Source: Orthosia cruda (taxonomy: Eukaryota; Arthropoda; Insecta; Lepidoptera; Noctuidae). Taken from it: DNA of 64,000 nucleotides. The position numbers were made by a program, and so were the translations under genes. Position 1 is the stretch's first letter. Every line of letters starts with the position of its first letter. Of this stretch, positions 34,851 to 45,764 are shown piece by piece. A model generated the notes under the pieces. The model saw nothing but the letters and a program-made list of their open reading frames with translations, was not told the DNA's origin and ran no database searches. The DNA is taken from positions 372,001 to 436,000 of the forward strand of contig OZ059825.1 of assembly GCA_964057195.1 (NCBI GenBank), in the 5' to 3' direction.

Positions 34851-35637
34851 TTTTTTTTTTTTGCTGGCAACACTGGCCAAGTGACATGTAAATTTTGTGC
34901 TCCGTATTTAAAAATTTGATTTAATTAGTATTTATGTGAAATTAGGGTGTAATTTTAAGTAAAAATACAACAAAACGGCATAAATACTCAGGATTATTGT
35001 TTTCCTGCCGAAGTAACTGGTTAAATAAGAGTTTTGCCCGGCTGTCGACCGGTAACCTATCAAACAGCTGACGACCGAACTACGGAATTACATGGGGAGT
35101 ATTGTTCACTTAAGTTTTATAATTATAGCACACAATTTTCACTTTAACTTTCTAACACGCTCTCCTTTAGATTTAACGTAACATTTTTGCTGATTTAGCA
35201 CTCTGTAGTGCATATAAATCGTTTCGTTGACAGCGTAGAAAACGAAACAAAACCAACATTCAAGTCCAGTTATTTAGTTCTATTAATTGATTCTTATCTT
35301 TCAATAACGAACTTTTACGATTTTTTGCATAATTAAACTATAAAACTGCAATAAATCGTACATTCATATTTTGGGCACCATACCCACATTAAATAAAAAT
35401 TAAAGCTGTAAGGTAATCAAAAGTAAAAAACACAATAATAGTTAGCTTTTCAAGCCAATTCAGCAGCCCACCTCGTTTTGCTACATAATTTTTTATTATT
35501 AATAATAATATACGAATACTTATTTCTTTTGTTTTTTTAATTTCTGTCCTCCATTTTCAACTTTTCTACTTTTTTTTCTGTTCTTTTGGTTCTCACCGTT
35601 TCTTTAATTTCTATTTTCAGTAAACATTCCTGAAACC

Positions 35638-35901
35638 ATGCCTGTAATGACCCGTAACGCTACTATTGAGGACTTGGAATTCAAACTAAGAACAACTCTC
35701 CAAGAACTAAAAGAATCGCAATATCAATGTCAGGAAATGTTGCAGGAGAGAGATGAATGTGAGGTAGAAGTACAAAATGTCATTTGTAAAAACACAAGCC
35801 TTAAGCGGGAGCTAGTGGTGCTGAGTCAGCAATATCAAAATGTTGTTGATGAACGCGACCAACTGCGGGTAGTCACGGATGGTTTCCATAATTGCTTTTG
35901 A
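35638..35901 (+). pseudogene. LINE ORF1 N terminus
   Basis: 88 codons: MPVMTRNATIEDLEFKLRTT followed by a Glu/Leu/Gln-rich heptad pattern (LQELKESQYQCQEML), so a coiled coil is likely. It ends at TGA soon after the deletion join. No zinc knuckle is present because the remainder is deleted. I cannot tell its clade. Confidence 0.5.
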
Positions 35902-36872
35902 AACTTGAGCATTACGGGCTAGGCCAATCAGCATTAAATTTAGTAAAATCCTATTTGAATGATAGACAGCAATTAGTTCAAATAAACGGTGTCAATTCGT
36001 CGGGGTTGAACGTGAAAATGGGGGTACCCCAGGGCTCAATTTTAGGTCCTTTCTTATTTTTAGTATACATTAACGATTTACCCCATCTATTGAAAAACAA
36101 ACTGAACATGGTGTTATTTGCTGATGACACTTCTTTGATTTTTAACATAAATAGACGTACGAGTAACGGTGCCGTCGTAAATAATGCATTGCGGCAAGTT
36201 CTAAATTGGTTCACTGCTAATAATTTAGTTTTGAATGCTAAAAAAACTAATTGTGTAAAATTTGCCTTGCCGAATGTCAAAAGTTATGATTATGACATTA
36301 TATTAAACAACGAGAAGCTAGAATTCGTCGACAAAACCGTTTTCCTGGGTATCACGCTAGACTCAAGGTTACAATGGGGTCCTCATTTAATATCACTTGC
36401 GGGGCGGTTAAGTTCGGCGGCTTATGCTGTTAGAAAAATTCGTCAATTTACTGATGTAGATACCGCGAGGCTGGTCTATTTTAGTTACTTTCATAGTATA
36501 ATGTCTTACGGCATATTACTATGGGGAAGGGCTGCAGACATTCAGTCAATTTTTGTTCTACAAAAACGAGCCATCAGAGCGATATACAATCTTCGCCGGC
36601 GCGATTCTCTAAGGGAACTGTTTAAAGAAATTAACATCATGACGGTACCTTGTCAGTATATTTACGAAAACATCATGTACGTTAGAAAGAATTTACATCT
36701 TTTTAGTAAAAACAGCGATAGACATAGTTATGTTACTAGAAATAGGGACCAATTAATTCAACCAGGTTTCAGGCTGGCTAAAGTAGCGTCATCTTTTAGG
36801 GGGTACTGTATAAAATGTTACAATAATATTTATTGTATTTTTAATTGTTTGTTTTACTCTAGACGCTTTTAA
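35892..36872 (+). pseudogene. LINE reverse transcriptase, C-terminal half
   Basis: 326 codons open without interruption. MGVPQGSILGPFLFLVYIND and MVLFADDTSLIF contain the catalytic FADD near 36117. FLGITLDSRLQWGPHL and the thumb region follow, with LLWGRAADIQSIFVLQKRAI. The N-terminal fingers and first catalytic Asp are missing, so it is inactive. It belongs to the jockey/CR1 side of the LINE tree. Its start is created by the deletion join, so the ATG at 35892 is not meaningful. Confidence 0.85.
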
Positions 36873-37125
36873 GTGCGTTTTTTTTTTTTTTACATCGTTC
36901 TCACATATATGTATTTTTCCTACAAGATTATTGTAACCAAATACTTGTAAAACACATTTATGTTTTTTTAAAAGAGTAAGTTTGGAGTTTCTTGTCCGTT
37001 CTTCTCCATAACAAGTAACATTTCCGAATGGACGGTAGAATCAATTATTATTACATTTAATTTTTATTTTTGACGTTCGAAAGTGCCGCTTAATGGCCTA
37101 ATTGAATAAAGAAATTTTGATTTTG

Positions 37126-37899
37126 AATCGTTCCAATTATAAATCTCAGAACATTCATCGACTTTATCGAGCCAGATATGAATAGTCTGTTCCTTCGACA
37201 TAGGGTCAAAGTCGGGAACGACGTTATTCAATGTTGAGCTAGAAAATGATTCACGATCCCCTGCTTTAGACTTAAAAAGTTTTAAAAGAAATCTTCAAAC
37301 AGGTCCGTAGTCATATATTTAGTTTTCTTGTTGTCATGTGCTTCATCACTGGGCGTGTGTCGTTTAGCGGGAGTGATTAAGGAGCGGTACCGAGTTGGAC
37401 TTTTATTGCCCGCATTTGTCTGCACACGATTGCTCGGTCCAGGCTCAGGCGTCTCGAAACGCCCACTTGATCTGTTCCGTTCCGTTAATCTCTCTCGTCC
37501 TTTGCGTACCTGGTTTTCGAGGGTTCTTAATTTTTCCCTCTCCCTGGACAGTTCACGTTCCTGCTCGAGTAGCGTTCGCGTGCTGCTTATGCTTCGGCTT
37601 CTCCGCTTATGTCGCGTTGCGCTGCTGTGCCGACGGTCACGAGCTGGACTGCGCCGCCGAGATCCTTGCGTTTGTTGTTGGCCATCCCCGCGGCCACTAC
37701 GACTCCGGCTGCGACTGCGCCTCTCGACTTCCCCTTGGTCTCGCTTTCGACTACGAGATGATTCACTATACATCCTCTGTCTTTCGTAGTTGCAAGAATG
37801 GTTGCTGGTGCATAATAATAATCGATAATCCACATTGGGCTCTTTGTCGCTCATTTTTCTTTTCTTAATTTTCTTCTTGTAGTTGCGTTGATTTTCCAT
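37126..37899 (-). pseudogene. gypsy Gag, N-terminal half
   Basis: From ATG 37899 (or 37857) a basic, Arg/Ser-rich N terminus (RRSRSRSRSGRG) runs to 37282 and stops. The minus strand then continues out of frame with NNVVPDFDPMSKEQTIHIWL and DKVDECSEIYNW, a typical gypsy-type capsid block. This is cut at about 37126 by the LINE. The SR-rich stretch would suit nucleic-acid binding. Confidence 0.65.
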
Positions 37900-37970
37900 T
37901 TTTTAAATGAATCAATTTTTTTTTTATCGGTCGAGCTCGTGGGGTGGTTCACCACAAAACAAAATGTCTT

Positions 37971-37988
37971 GCGAATCCCACTTCGGAG
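37971..37988 (-). promoter_or_regulatory. Possible primer-binding site of inverted gypsy element
   Basis: 'gcgaatcccacttcggag' on plus looks like the T-arm and acceptor 3' strand of a tRNA and abuts the LTR-edge motif at 37990. The terminal CCA complement is missing, so this is tentative. Confidence 0.35.
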
Positions 37989-38109
37989 ATGTAATCATAC
38001 CTCAGAAAGGCGGAGTAAATAAAGGAAAAAAAGTAATATTTAAAATCAATGCCAATTATTATTATTGTTTTAATGAATTAAAGATGTTATATGTTGAACC
38101 AAAATTGTC

Positions 38110-38447
38110 AAAGTAACATTGTAAAAAGCCACGAAGAATAATATTGTTTACAAAAATCTTATTCTTCGTGGCTGTACACATATTACTTTGTATACGTTCT
38201 ACAAATTCGCGAAATTATAATACTCACAACGGATCTTTGTGTGTATGAATTGGCTGCAAGAGCCTGAGCAGTAGCTATTTTTCTGTCAATATTGAAAGTG
38301 AAGATACCATTGTATAACTGTCTCTTTCACTCGCTTACGTTTGTCGCACCGTCCTATCTCGCTTACTCTATGCAGTTAAACTGTTTTTTGCGCAATAGTT
38401 GACAGAACTAACTTCAGACACACAAAGATCCATTGCGAGTATTATAC
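38110..38447. repeat. Two palindromic MITE-like inverted repeats
   Basis: 38110-38140 and 38160-38190 form an imperfect 30-bp inverted repeat with a perfect 14-bp part ('agccacgaagaata'). Next to it, 38218-38245 ('ataatactcacaacggat...') and 38419-38446 are inverted copies about 28 bp long with a few mismatches, enclosing 173 bp. The second pair is flanked by TA-rich bases, as in mariner-type MITEs. No protein is coded. Confidence 0.6.
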
Positions 38448-38582
38448 TATCTATAAACAGCTGTTTAGAGTGGGCGAGCCTTATGGGATAGCGTTAGAAG
38501 AAAAGGGATAGCGATATTTTTCGAAAGTGTGTCGTTCTTTCTAGGCGCTATTTTGGTTTCTGATTGGCTACTTTAATATGTC

Positions 38583-39178
38583 ATGCAAACCATGGCTCTC
38601 TCCATCCCCTGGTGGTTCACGCGCGTGCCAATTTGGCTCAAGCCCTGGGCCAAAGCAAAGCTGTGTCTTTATTCTGGATCAAGGCCCACGCGGGCCTGCC
38701 GGGGAATGAGCGAGCGGACGAGTTAGCAAAGGAAGCAGCATTGTCGTTACGGAGGAAGCCGGACTACGATCGGTGTCCGGTTTCATTTATCAAGCGACAG
38801 ATCCGTTTGAAATCGCTTGATGAATGGAACCGAAGATATATGTCGGGCGAGACGGCCTCTGTGATGAAAATGTTTCTTACGGATGCAATAGCGGCTTTCC
38901 GTATTATAAAACAGGTGCGTCCCACAGGCGTTCTCACGCAAGTTTTGACGGGTCACGGCGGGTTCTCTCAATACTTGAATCGCTTCAAGTGTAAGGAGAG
39001 CCCAACGTGCATCTGCGATCCAGGCGTGGCAGAGATCGTCCTGCACATACTTGTAGATTGCCTGATATTTACCAGGGAACGCTACCAACTCGAATGTGAG
39101 CTGGACGGGAGACTGACGAAGGAGAGCCTGCATGGGCTCATGATTAAGCACCACATTAGGGAAAAGTTCCTAGTGTAA
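38583..39178 (+). pseudogene. LINE ORF2 fragment: RNase H end and C-terminal zinc motif
   Basis: Contains WIKAHAGLPGNERADELAKE, the last RNase H block (His and Asp), and the C-terminal CKESPTCICDPG followed by HILVDC, a CCHC-like motif. It stops at 39176-39178, slightly earlier than the full copy, which reads on to 49409. The upstream RNase H Asp and Glu are absent, so it is inactive. Confidence 0.85.
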
Positions 39179-39693
39179 TGTGTAAAAGTGGCTTCCACAG
39201 TCATTGCACGAAACCGAAGTTGAAGCGGCCCTATGCTTCACTAGTATTATGAGAATATTTTGTAAGAAGCATAGAAATAGCACGCACAAACTGCAATGAC
39301 AAAAGGTGCACTGGGGTAGTACCTAAGAAAAACAGATTGTCTGTGTGGTGAAAAGCACAGTTGTGCTTCTTATCTCTAAATTGTAAGGCATTATTCATAT
39401 TTCTTTGTTTTCCCAATAGCTCTTTTGTATTCTGACTGCGATAAACAGCACTTTTTGCACATTTCAGCAATAAACCGCATTTTTTTGTATATTTTGCATT
39501 TATTGTATTATTTTAACCTAAATTTAAATATTTTTGGCAGTATGTAAAGATGCCCGTAATAATTGAGTTCGCACAGAATAGGCACCAACTTCGTTGGCGG
39601 GATTATGTAAGGCAGGAGGGGTTCACTTTGAGGCACTTTGGGTGTAAGTCCGACCGGATTTTCCCCTCCTGCACTTAAAAACAAAAATAAAAA
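38583..39693 (+). mobile_element. 5'-truncated copy of the R1/LOA-type LINE
   Basis: Starts abruptly at 'caaaccatggctctctccat', matching 48775 onward of the longer copy, and stays highly similar through the stop codon and most of the 3' UTR. It ends in 'cctgcacttaaaaacaaaaa', an A-rich tail, and is directly followed by the 9-bp satellite. Compared with the longer copy it has about 105 extra bp after 'gcacagaataggcaccaact'. Confidence 0.88.
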
Positions 39694-42672
39694 CCCCTAC
39701 CTACCCTACCTACCCTACCTACCCTACCTACCCTACCTACCCTACCTACCCTACCTACCCTACCTACCCTACCTACCCTACCTACCCTACCTACCCTACC
39801 TACCCTACCTACCCTACATACCTACCTACCCTACCTACCCTACCTACCCTACCTACCCTACCTACCCTACCTACCCTACCTACCCTACCTACCCTACCTA
39901 CCCTACCTACCCTACCTACCCTACCTACCCTACCTACCCTACCTACCCTACCTACCCTACCTACCCTACCTACCCTACCTACCCTACCTACCCTACCTAC
40001 CCTACCTACCCTACCTACCCTACCTACCCTACCTACCCTACCTACCCTACCTACCCTACCTACCCTACCTACCCTACCTACCCTACCTACCCTACCTACC
40101 CTACCTACCCTACCTACCCTACCTACCCTACCTACCCTACCTACCCTACCTACCCTACCTACCCTACCTACCCTACCTACCCTACCTACCCACCTACCCT
40201 AACTACCCTACCTACCCTACCTACCCTACCTACCCTACCTACCCTACCTACCCTACCTACCCTACTACCTACCTACCCTACCTACCCTAACTACCCTACC
40301 TACCCTACCTACCCTACCTACCCTACCTACCCTACCTACCCTACCTACCCTACCTACCCTACCTACCCTACCTACCCTACCTACCCTACCTACCCTACCT
40401 ACCCTACCTACCCTACCTACCCTAACCTACCCTAACTACCCTACCTACCCTACCTACCCTACCTACCCTACCTACCCTACCTACCCTACCTACCCTACCT
40501 ACCCTAACCTACCCTACCTACCCTACCTACCCTACCTACCCTACCTACCCTACCTACCCTACCTACCCTACCTACCCTACCTACCCTACCTACCCTACCT
40601 ACCCTACCTACCCTACCTATCCCTACCTACCTACCTACCCTACTACTACCTACCTACTCCCTAACCTACCCTACCTACCCTACCTACCCTACCTACCCTA
40701 CCTACCCTACCTACCCTACCTACCCTACCTACCCTACCTACCCTACCTACCCTACCTACCCTACCTACCCAACCTACCCACCTACCCTACCTACCCTACC
40801 TACCCTACCTACCCTACCTACCCTACTACCCTACCTACCCTACCTACCCTACCTACCCTACCTACCCTACCTACCCTACCTACCCTACCTACCCTACCTA
40901 CCCTACCTACCCTACCTACCCTACCTACCCTACCTACCCTACCTACCCTACCTTACCCTACCTACCCTACCTACCCTACCTACCCTACCTACCCTACCTA
41001 CCCTACCTACCCTACCTACCCTACCTACCCTACCTACCCTACCTACCCTACCTACCCTACCTACCCTACCTACCCTACCTACCCTACCTACCCTACCTAC
41101 CCTACCTACCCTACCTACCCTACCTACCCTACCTACCCTACCTACCCTACCTACCCTACCTACCCTACCTACCCTACCTACCCTACCTACCCTACCTACC
41201 CTACCTACCCTACCTACCCTACCTACCCTACCTACCCTACCTACCCTACCTACCCTACCTACCCTACCTACCCTACCTACCCTACCACCCTACCTACCCT
41301 ACCTACCCTACTACCCTACCTACCCTACCTACCTACCTACCCTACCTACCCTACCTACCCTACCTACCCTACCTACCCTACCTACCCTACCTACCCTACC
41401 TACCCTACCCTACCTACCCTACCTACCCTAACCTACCCTACCTACCCTACCTACCCTACCTACCCTACCTACCCTACCTACCCTACCTACCCTACCTACC
41501 CTACCTACCCTACCTACCCTACCTACCCTACCTACCCTACCTACCCTACCTACCCTACCTACCCTACCTACCCTACCTACCCTACCTACCCTACCTACCC
41601 TACCTACCCTACCTACCCTACCTACCCTACCTACCCTACCTACCCTACCTACCCTACCTACCCTACCTAACCTACCTACCCTACCTAACCTACCTACCCT
41701 ACCTACCCTACCTACCCTACCTACCCTACCTACCTACCTACCCTACCTACCCTACCTACCCTACCTACCCTAACCTACCCTACCTACCCTACCTACCCTA
41801 CCTACCCTACCTACCCTACCACCCTAACCTACCCTACCTACCCTACCTACCCTACCTACCCTACCTACCCTACCTACCCTACCTACCCTACCTACCCTAC
41901 CTACCCTACCTACCCTACCTACCCTACCTACCCTACCTACCCTACCTACCCTACCTACCCTACTACCCTACCTACCCTACCTACCCTACCTACCCTACCT
42001 ACCCTACCTACCCTACCTACCCTACCTACCCTACCTACCCTACCTACCCTACCTACCCTACCTACCCTACCTACCCTACCTACCCTACCTACCCTACCTA
42101 CCCTACCTACCCTACCTACCCTACCTACCCTACCTACCCTACCTACCCTACCTACCCTACCTACCCTACCTACCCTACCTACCCTACCTACCCTACCTAC
42201 CCTACCTACCCTACCTACCCTACCTACCCTACCTACCCTACCTACCCTACCTACCTACCTACCCTACCTACCCTACCTACCCTACCTACCCTACCTACCC
42301 TACCTACCCTACCTACCCTACCTACCCTACCTACCCTACCTACCCTACCCTACCTACCCTACCTACCCTACCTACCCCTACCTACCCTACCTACCCTACC
42401 TACCCTAACCTACCCTACCTACCCTACCTACCCTACCTACCCTACCTACCCTACCTACCCTACCTACCCTACCTACCCTACCTACCTACCCTACCTACCC
42501 TACCTACCCTACCTACCCTACCTACCCTACCTACCCTACCCCTACCCTACCTACCCTACCTACCCTACCTACCCTACCTACCCTACCTACCCTACCTACC
42601 TACCCTACCCCTACCTACCCTACCTACCCTACCTACCCTACCTACCTACCCTACCTACCCTACCTACCCTAC
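39694..42672. repeat. 9-bp satellite array, TACCCTACC, about 330 units
   Basis: Nearly uninterrupted (TACCCTACC)n for 2.98 kb with scattered one- to four-base indels (for example near 40200, 40265 and 40620). The C-rich strand is plus, so the minus strand reads GGTAGGGTA. Because the period is divisible by three, every frame stays open and gives artefact proteins (YLP)n or (TYP)n; the 265-codon frame is not a gene. Confidence 0.97.
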
Positions 42673-44304
42673 TCCGCACCGAAAAATTCAAGTTACAAGT
42701 ATTTTTACACAAAAAAACGCGAATTACACCCAAAAGTTGCGGGCAAGTACGGGCTATATAATAGTGATTAAACAAAAGAAAGCGGACCAGAGACATAGAA
42801 ATTACGACAGGAAACAGGAAATTTTTAAATTTTGCTTTTTCCGTTTCCGAAATTTATTTTCTATTGTTATAGTTTTTAATTACCACATTTTTGAATTAAA
42901 CTATATAGGCCATCTAAGGACCTAGTTATTAAAAAATTTCAATTCAAATTCAGAGCTAGTTTTTCATATTAAATCTTCAATAGTTCGTAAACTCATAAAG
43001 TTCTCACGCTCTGAATTAACTTTGTTTTTATAATGTTTACGTTTTTATAATTTAAATAGCCTAGATCTCGGCCTGGGACCGATCTAGACAAAAAGTGCGA
43101 CCGGAGTTAGAGTTTCTAGCACCTAGACCAGTCTTACGTAAAGTTAGAATTTTGGAAACGGTCAAGACAGAGAAGTCCGTTTTCAAACTTTTCAAACCTG
43201 TATCGTAAGTGTTAAAAATTATAAACTATAAGTAGGTACCACGGCTGTGACGAGGTGTTGACGCGCAATACAAGCCCAACCTCGGGCATTCTAGAAGCTC
43301 GGCGGCCATTCTATAACAGGAAATTTTCCATATATTTGCTAAAAATCTTCCATTAGCTTTAACAATATCTTCAAATAAATTCAGTACGTCACGGAAGATT
43401 TCGAAATCTCAAAAATTTTAAATTAAGTATAGGAGATACTTTTCCCTTTTGGCCTCAAACATTTTTTGTTAACCCTTTTTCACGCGATATCTCCTAAACG
43501 GTTGGGAATATCAAAAATCGGACAAAATTTCCCCCCCTCAAAGAAGACACCCCCTCCCAACCGGTACCTGGATTAATATAGGCCCCCTAAACCCCCCTTT
43601 TTATTAAAACCAAAAAAAAAAAAAAAAAAAAGTCTTCTAAAATAGCCTTGCATTGTTTATATATTCCTTTATACACTTATATATACTTTTAATACACACC
43701 CCCTCCCGTCAAGACCCCCCGAGCGCCTGTATTTTCCCGAGACCCCAGGGATCCACTCGGGACCACCCCCGCCTCCCCTACCCCCAACTGGAAATTTCCT
43801 CACCCCCCCGGACCCTAACTTTGTAACCGGAGGTTATAGACCCACCAAGTTTGGTGTCCCCGTAATCGGGAGGAAAAGAATTATAGATTGGCCCCAAGAG
43901 AATTATTATATTACCACCTTGGATTACACTGCGATACAGGTTTGAGGTCTGCATTTTCGTGTTTAGTTTTAGGACATATAGTGGTACTTTTGTGCTACTA
44001 TATTTTAGGTTAAGACTATACTAAGCTTGTATAGCTTATTTATTGGTGAAGTTTTTAACTGCATTATATTATAGAATAAGATTAGATTAGAAATTTTAAC
44101 TGGACATTCTCGCAAGAGAATATTTTATTTTTAAATTTGACATCTGACACACATAAGGGCGTACCCTTTACAGTACCCCTTTTTACATTGACACATAAAA
44201 AAGGGTATCTTCACAATATCCCTTTTACTTTTACACATAATAGAGGTGCTCTTTACAACACCTCTATTTGACTATACTAATCCCAGCCACACTCACTTTT
44301 CAAA
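42673..44304 (+). other. 5' UTR of the R1/LOA-type LINE
   Basis: No coding frame. Contains an A-run of about 20 at 43612-43632, a C-rich stretch at 43700-43820 with a CCCGAG/CTCGGG hairpin, and the structured repeats at 44106-44274. It is likely to hold the internal promoter, as in other LINEs, but no promoter motif could be identified. Confidence 0.6.
44106..44274 (+). promoter_or_regulatory. Structured 5' UTR element: GNRA hairpin and three 42-nt hairpin repeats
   Basis: 44106-44121 is ATTCTC-GCAA-GAGAAT, a 6-bp stem with a GNRA-type loop. Then ACACATAA recurs at 44149, 44191 and 44233, exactly 42 nt apart. Each is followed by a stem, a loop containing TTTACA or TTCACA, and the complementary stem strand. 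Stems are AAGGG/GTAC with GTAC/CCCTT, then AAAAGGG with CCCTTTT, then TAGAGGTG with CACCTCTA. Sequence differs but pairing is kept. The element ends 30 bp before the ORF1 start, so an RNA-level role in translation or packaging is possible. Confidence 0.7.
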
Positions 44305-45718
44305 ATGACCGGAATGCCTGGTTTACGCACGCCTCTCCAGCACTCGGCGGCAACCAAACCCCCGACTAAAAGCCCCCAGAGGGCACCTGAGGAGGCAGGG
44401 CCTTCGACGCAGAGCGTCAGGAGGAGCGTGGGTGAGTGGGAGGCGGGTAAAACCGTCACAAAGAGGACTCCCCCTAAAAAGCTGGACCAACCATCACCAG
44501 TAACATCCATATCCTTTGAGATCGGGAGCCCGCCTACCCAAAGGAGTAAAGTCGCCGAGGCTAGGATAGCCTCAAACAAGATCAAGGCCCTAATGACAAC
44601 CTCCAAAACAACAAGAAACGACATTAGGGCGGAGGTCAAGGCGCAGGCAGACCGGCTCTACCAGCTGGTAAAAGAGCTCGAACAGGGAAGAGCCACCCCA
44701 ACTGCAAAGACCATGGCATCGACCGGGACCCAAGTCCAGGAGGAGCCAAGGGTTGAGCAGGCCCCCCCCCCCGTGCTCAGAGGCTATCAGTGAGGTCGAG
44801 ACGAACTCCCTCAGGCGAGCTCTAGAAGAGCATAGCCGAAACCTGGCCGAGAACAGCCTAAAAATGGACAGGCTGAAAGAGGCGCTACAAGCTAGCCGAG
44901 ACCAGATGGTATCGTATGCTAGCGTGGCAGCAAGTCGGCCGTCCAATCAGGCTCCAAAGCAGACCACACTACATTCCATCGTAGTGTCGGCCAGGGACGA
45001 GAATGAAACGGGGGAGCAAGTCCTGGACCGACTTAGGAAGGTGGTAAATGCCAAGGAAGGGGGTATAGCAGTAGAGAAAGTGAGGAAAGCGAAAGATAGG
45101 AGAGTAATTATAGGCTGTAGGTCAGAAGAAGAGAGGGAAAAGTTGAGGGAAAAGATCAGGAAGGCGCCTGAGCTGGAAGCGCAAAACATTAAAAATAAAA
45201 ACCCGCAGGTTGTGTTGCGCGACGTAATGCAATGCAACGCAAATGAGGAAGTACTCAAGGCACTCAAAAACCAAAATGCCGCCATCTTTCGAGATCTCCA
45301 AGATGAGCAGGCGAAAATGGAAATAATTTATAGAAAGCGAGCCAGGAACCCGCTAATGTGTCACGTAGTGATGAGGGTCGCAACAGAGGTTTGGAGGCGC
45401 ATGCTCGAGGTTGGGTCGGTGCACGTGGAGTTCAAGCGGGTGAGGGTCGAGGACCAATCCCCGCTGGTTCAATGCTCGCTCTGCGTCGGGTACGGGCATA
45501 GCCGACGCTTTTGCACAGAATCTGTGCCAAAGTGCAGCCACTGTGGCGGTCCCCACATGAGGACGGAGTGCGCGGACTGGGCCGCTGGCCTACCTCCAAA
45601 GTGTTGCAATTGCGCGCGCGCGAGGATTGACAGCGCCAACCACCATGCTTTCAGCTCGGAGTGTCAAGTTAGACAAAGGTGGGATGCAATAGCCCGTTCT
45701 GTTATAGCGTACTGCTAA
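44305..45718 (+). pseudogene. LINE ORF1 (Gag-like), three zinc knuckles, one frameshift
   Basis: ATG 44305 (MTGMPGLRTPLQHSAATKPP) opens a Pro/Thr-rich N terminus. The frame shifts at the C11 run (44762-44772) and continues to 45718. The second part has a coiled-coil stretch (RRALEEHSRNLAENSLKMDR), a conserved central domain and C-terminal knuckles CSLCVGYGHSRRFC, CSHCGGPHMRTEC and CCNCARARIDSANHHAFSSEC (this last read in pieces). Without the run-length error or slippage the protein would be about 470 residues. It would coat element RNA. Confidence 0.88.
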
Positions 45719-45764
45719 GGGCACCCCGGAGACTTCTGCCCAACAAAATGCAAGACCATACCGT

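Larger units (their letters stand above)
34851..37125 (+). mobile_element. Internally deleted LINE inside gypsy gag
   Basis: The plus-strand insert separates two halves of gypsy gag that would otherwise join within a few codons. It has a 5' part of about 790 bp, an ORF1 N terminus (35638-35901), then at about 35885 an abrupt join to the RT C-terminal half (35892-36872). A 3' UTR follows, ending 'aataaagaaattttgatttt'. Endonuclease and half of RT are absent. The left edge begins with a T15 run. No clean target duplication was found. Confidence 0.75.
31692..38010 (-). mobile_element. Gypsy-type LTR element, inverted, internally deleted and interrupted
   Basis: The minus strand carries gag (37899 down to 37126, resuming 34850-34214), a protease/integrase join (34081-33638) and the integrase C terminus (to about 33232). 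RT and RNase H are missing. The left end starts TGTAATCATACCTCAGAAAG at 31692. The same 21 bp occurs at 37990-38010, just outside gag, suggesting the outer edge of each LTR. The right LTR otherwise is not recognisable. A LINE (34851-37125) sits in gag. Confidence 0.7.

Noticed and set aside
37328..37868. Two plus-strand frames of about 155 codons
   Set aside because: Antisense to the Arg/Ser-rich gypsy gag; no recognisable domain.
39638..40435. 265-codon frame of Tyr-Leu-Pro/Thr-Tyr-Pro repeats
   Set aside because: It is the 9-bp satellite read as protein; a period divisible by three keeps all frames open.
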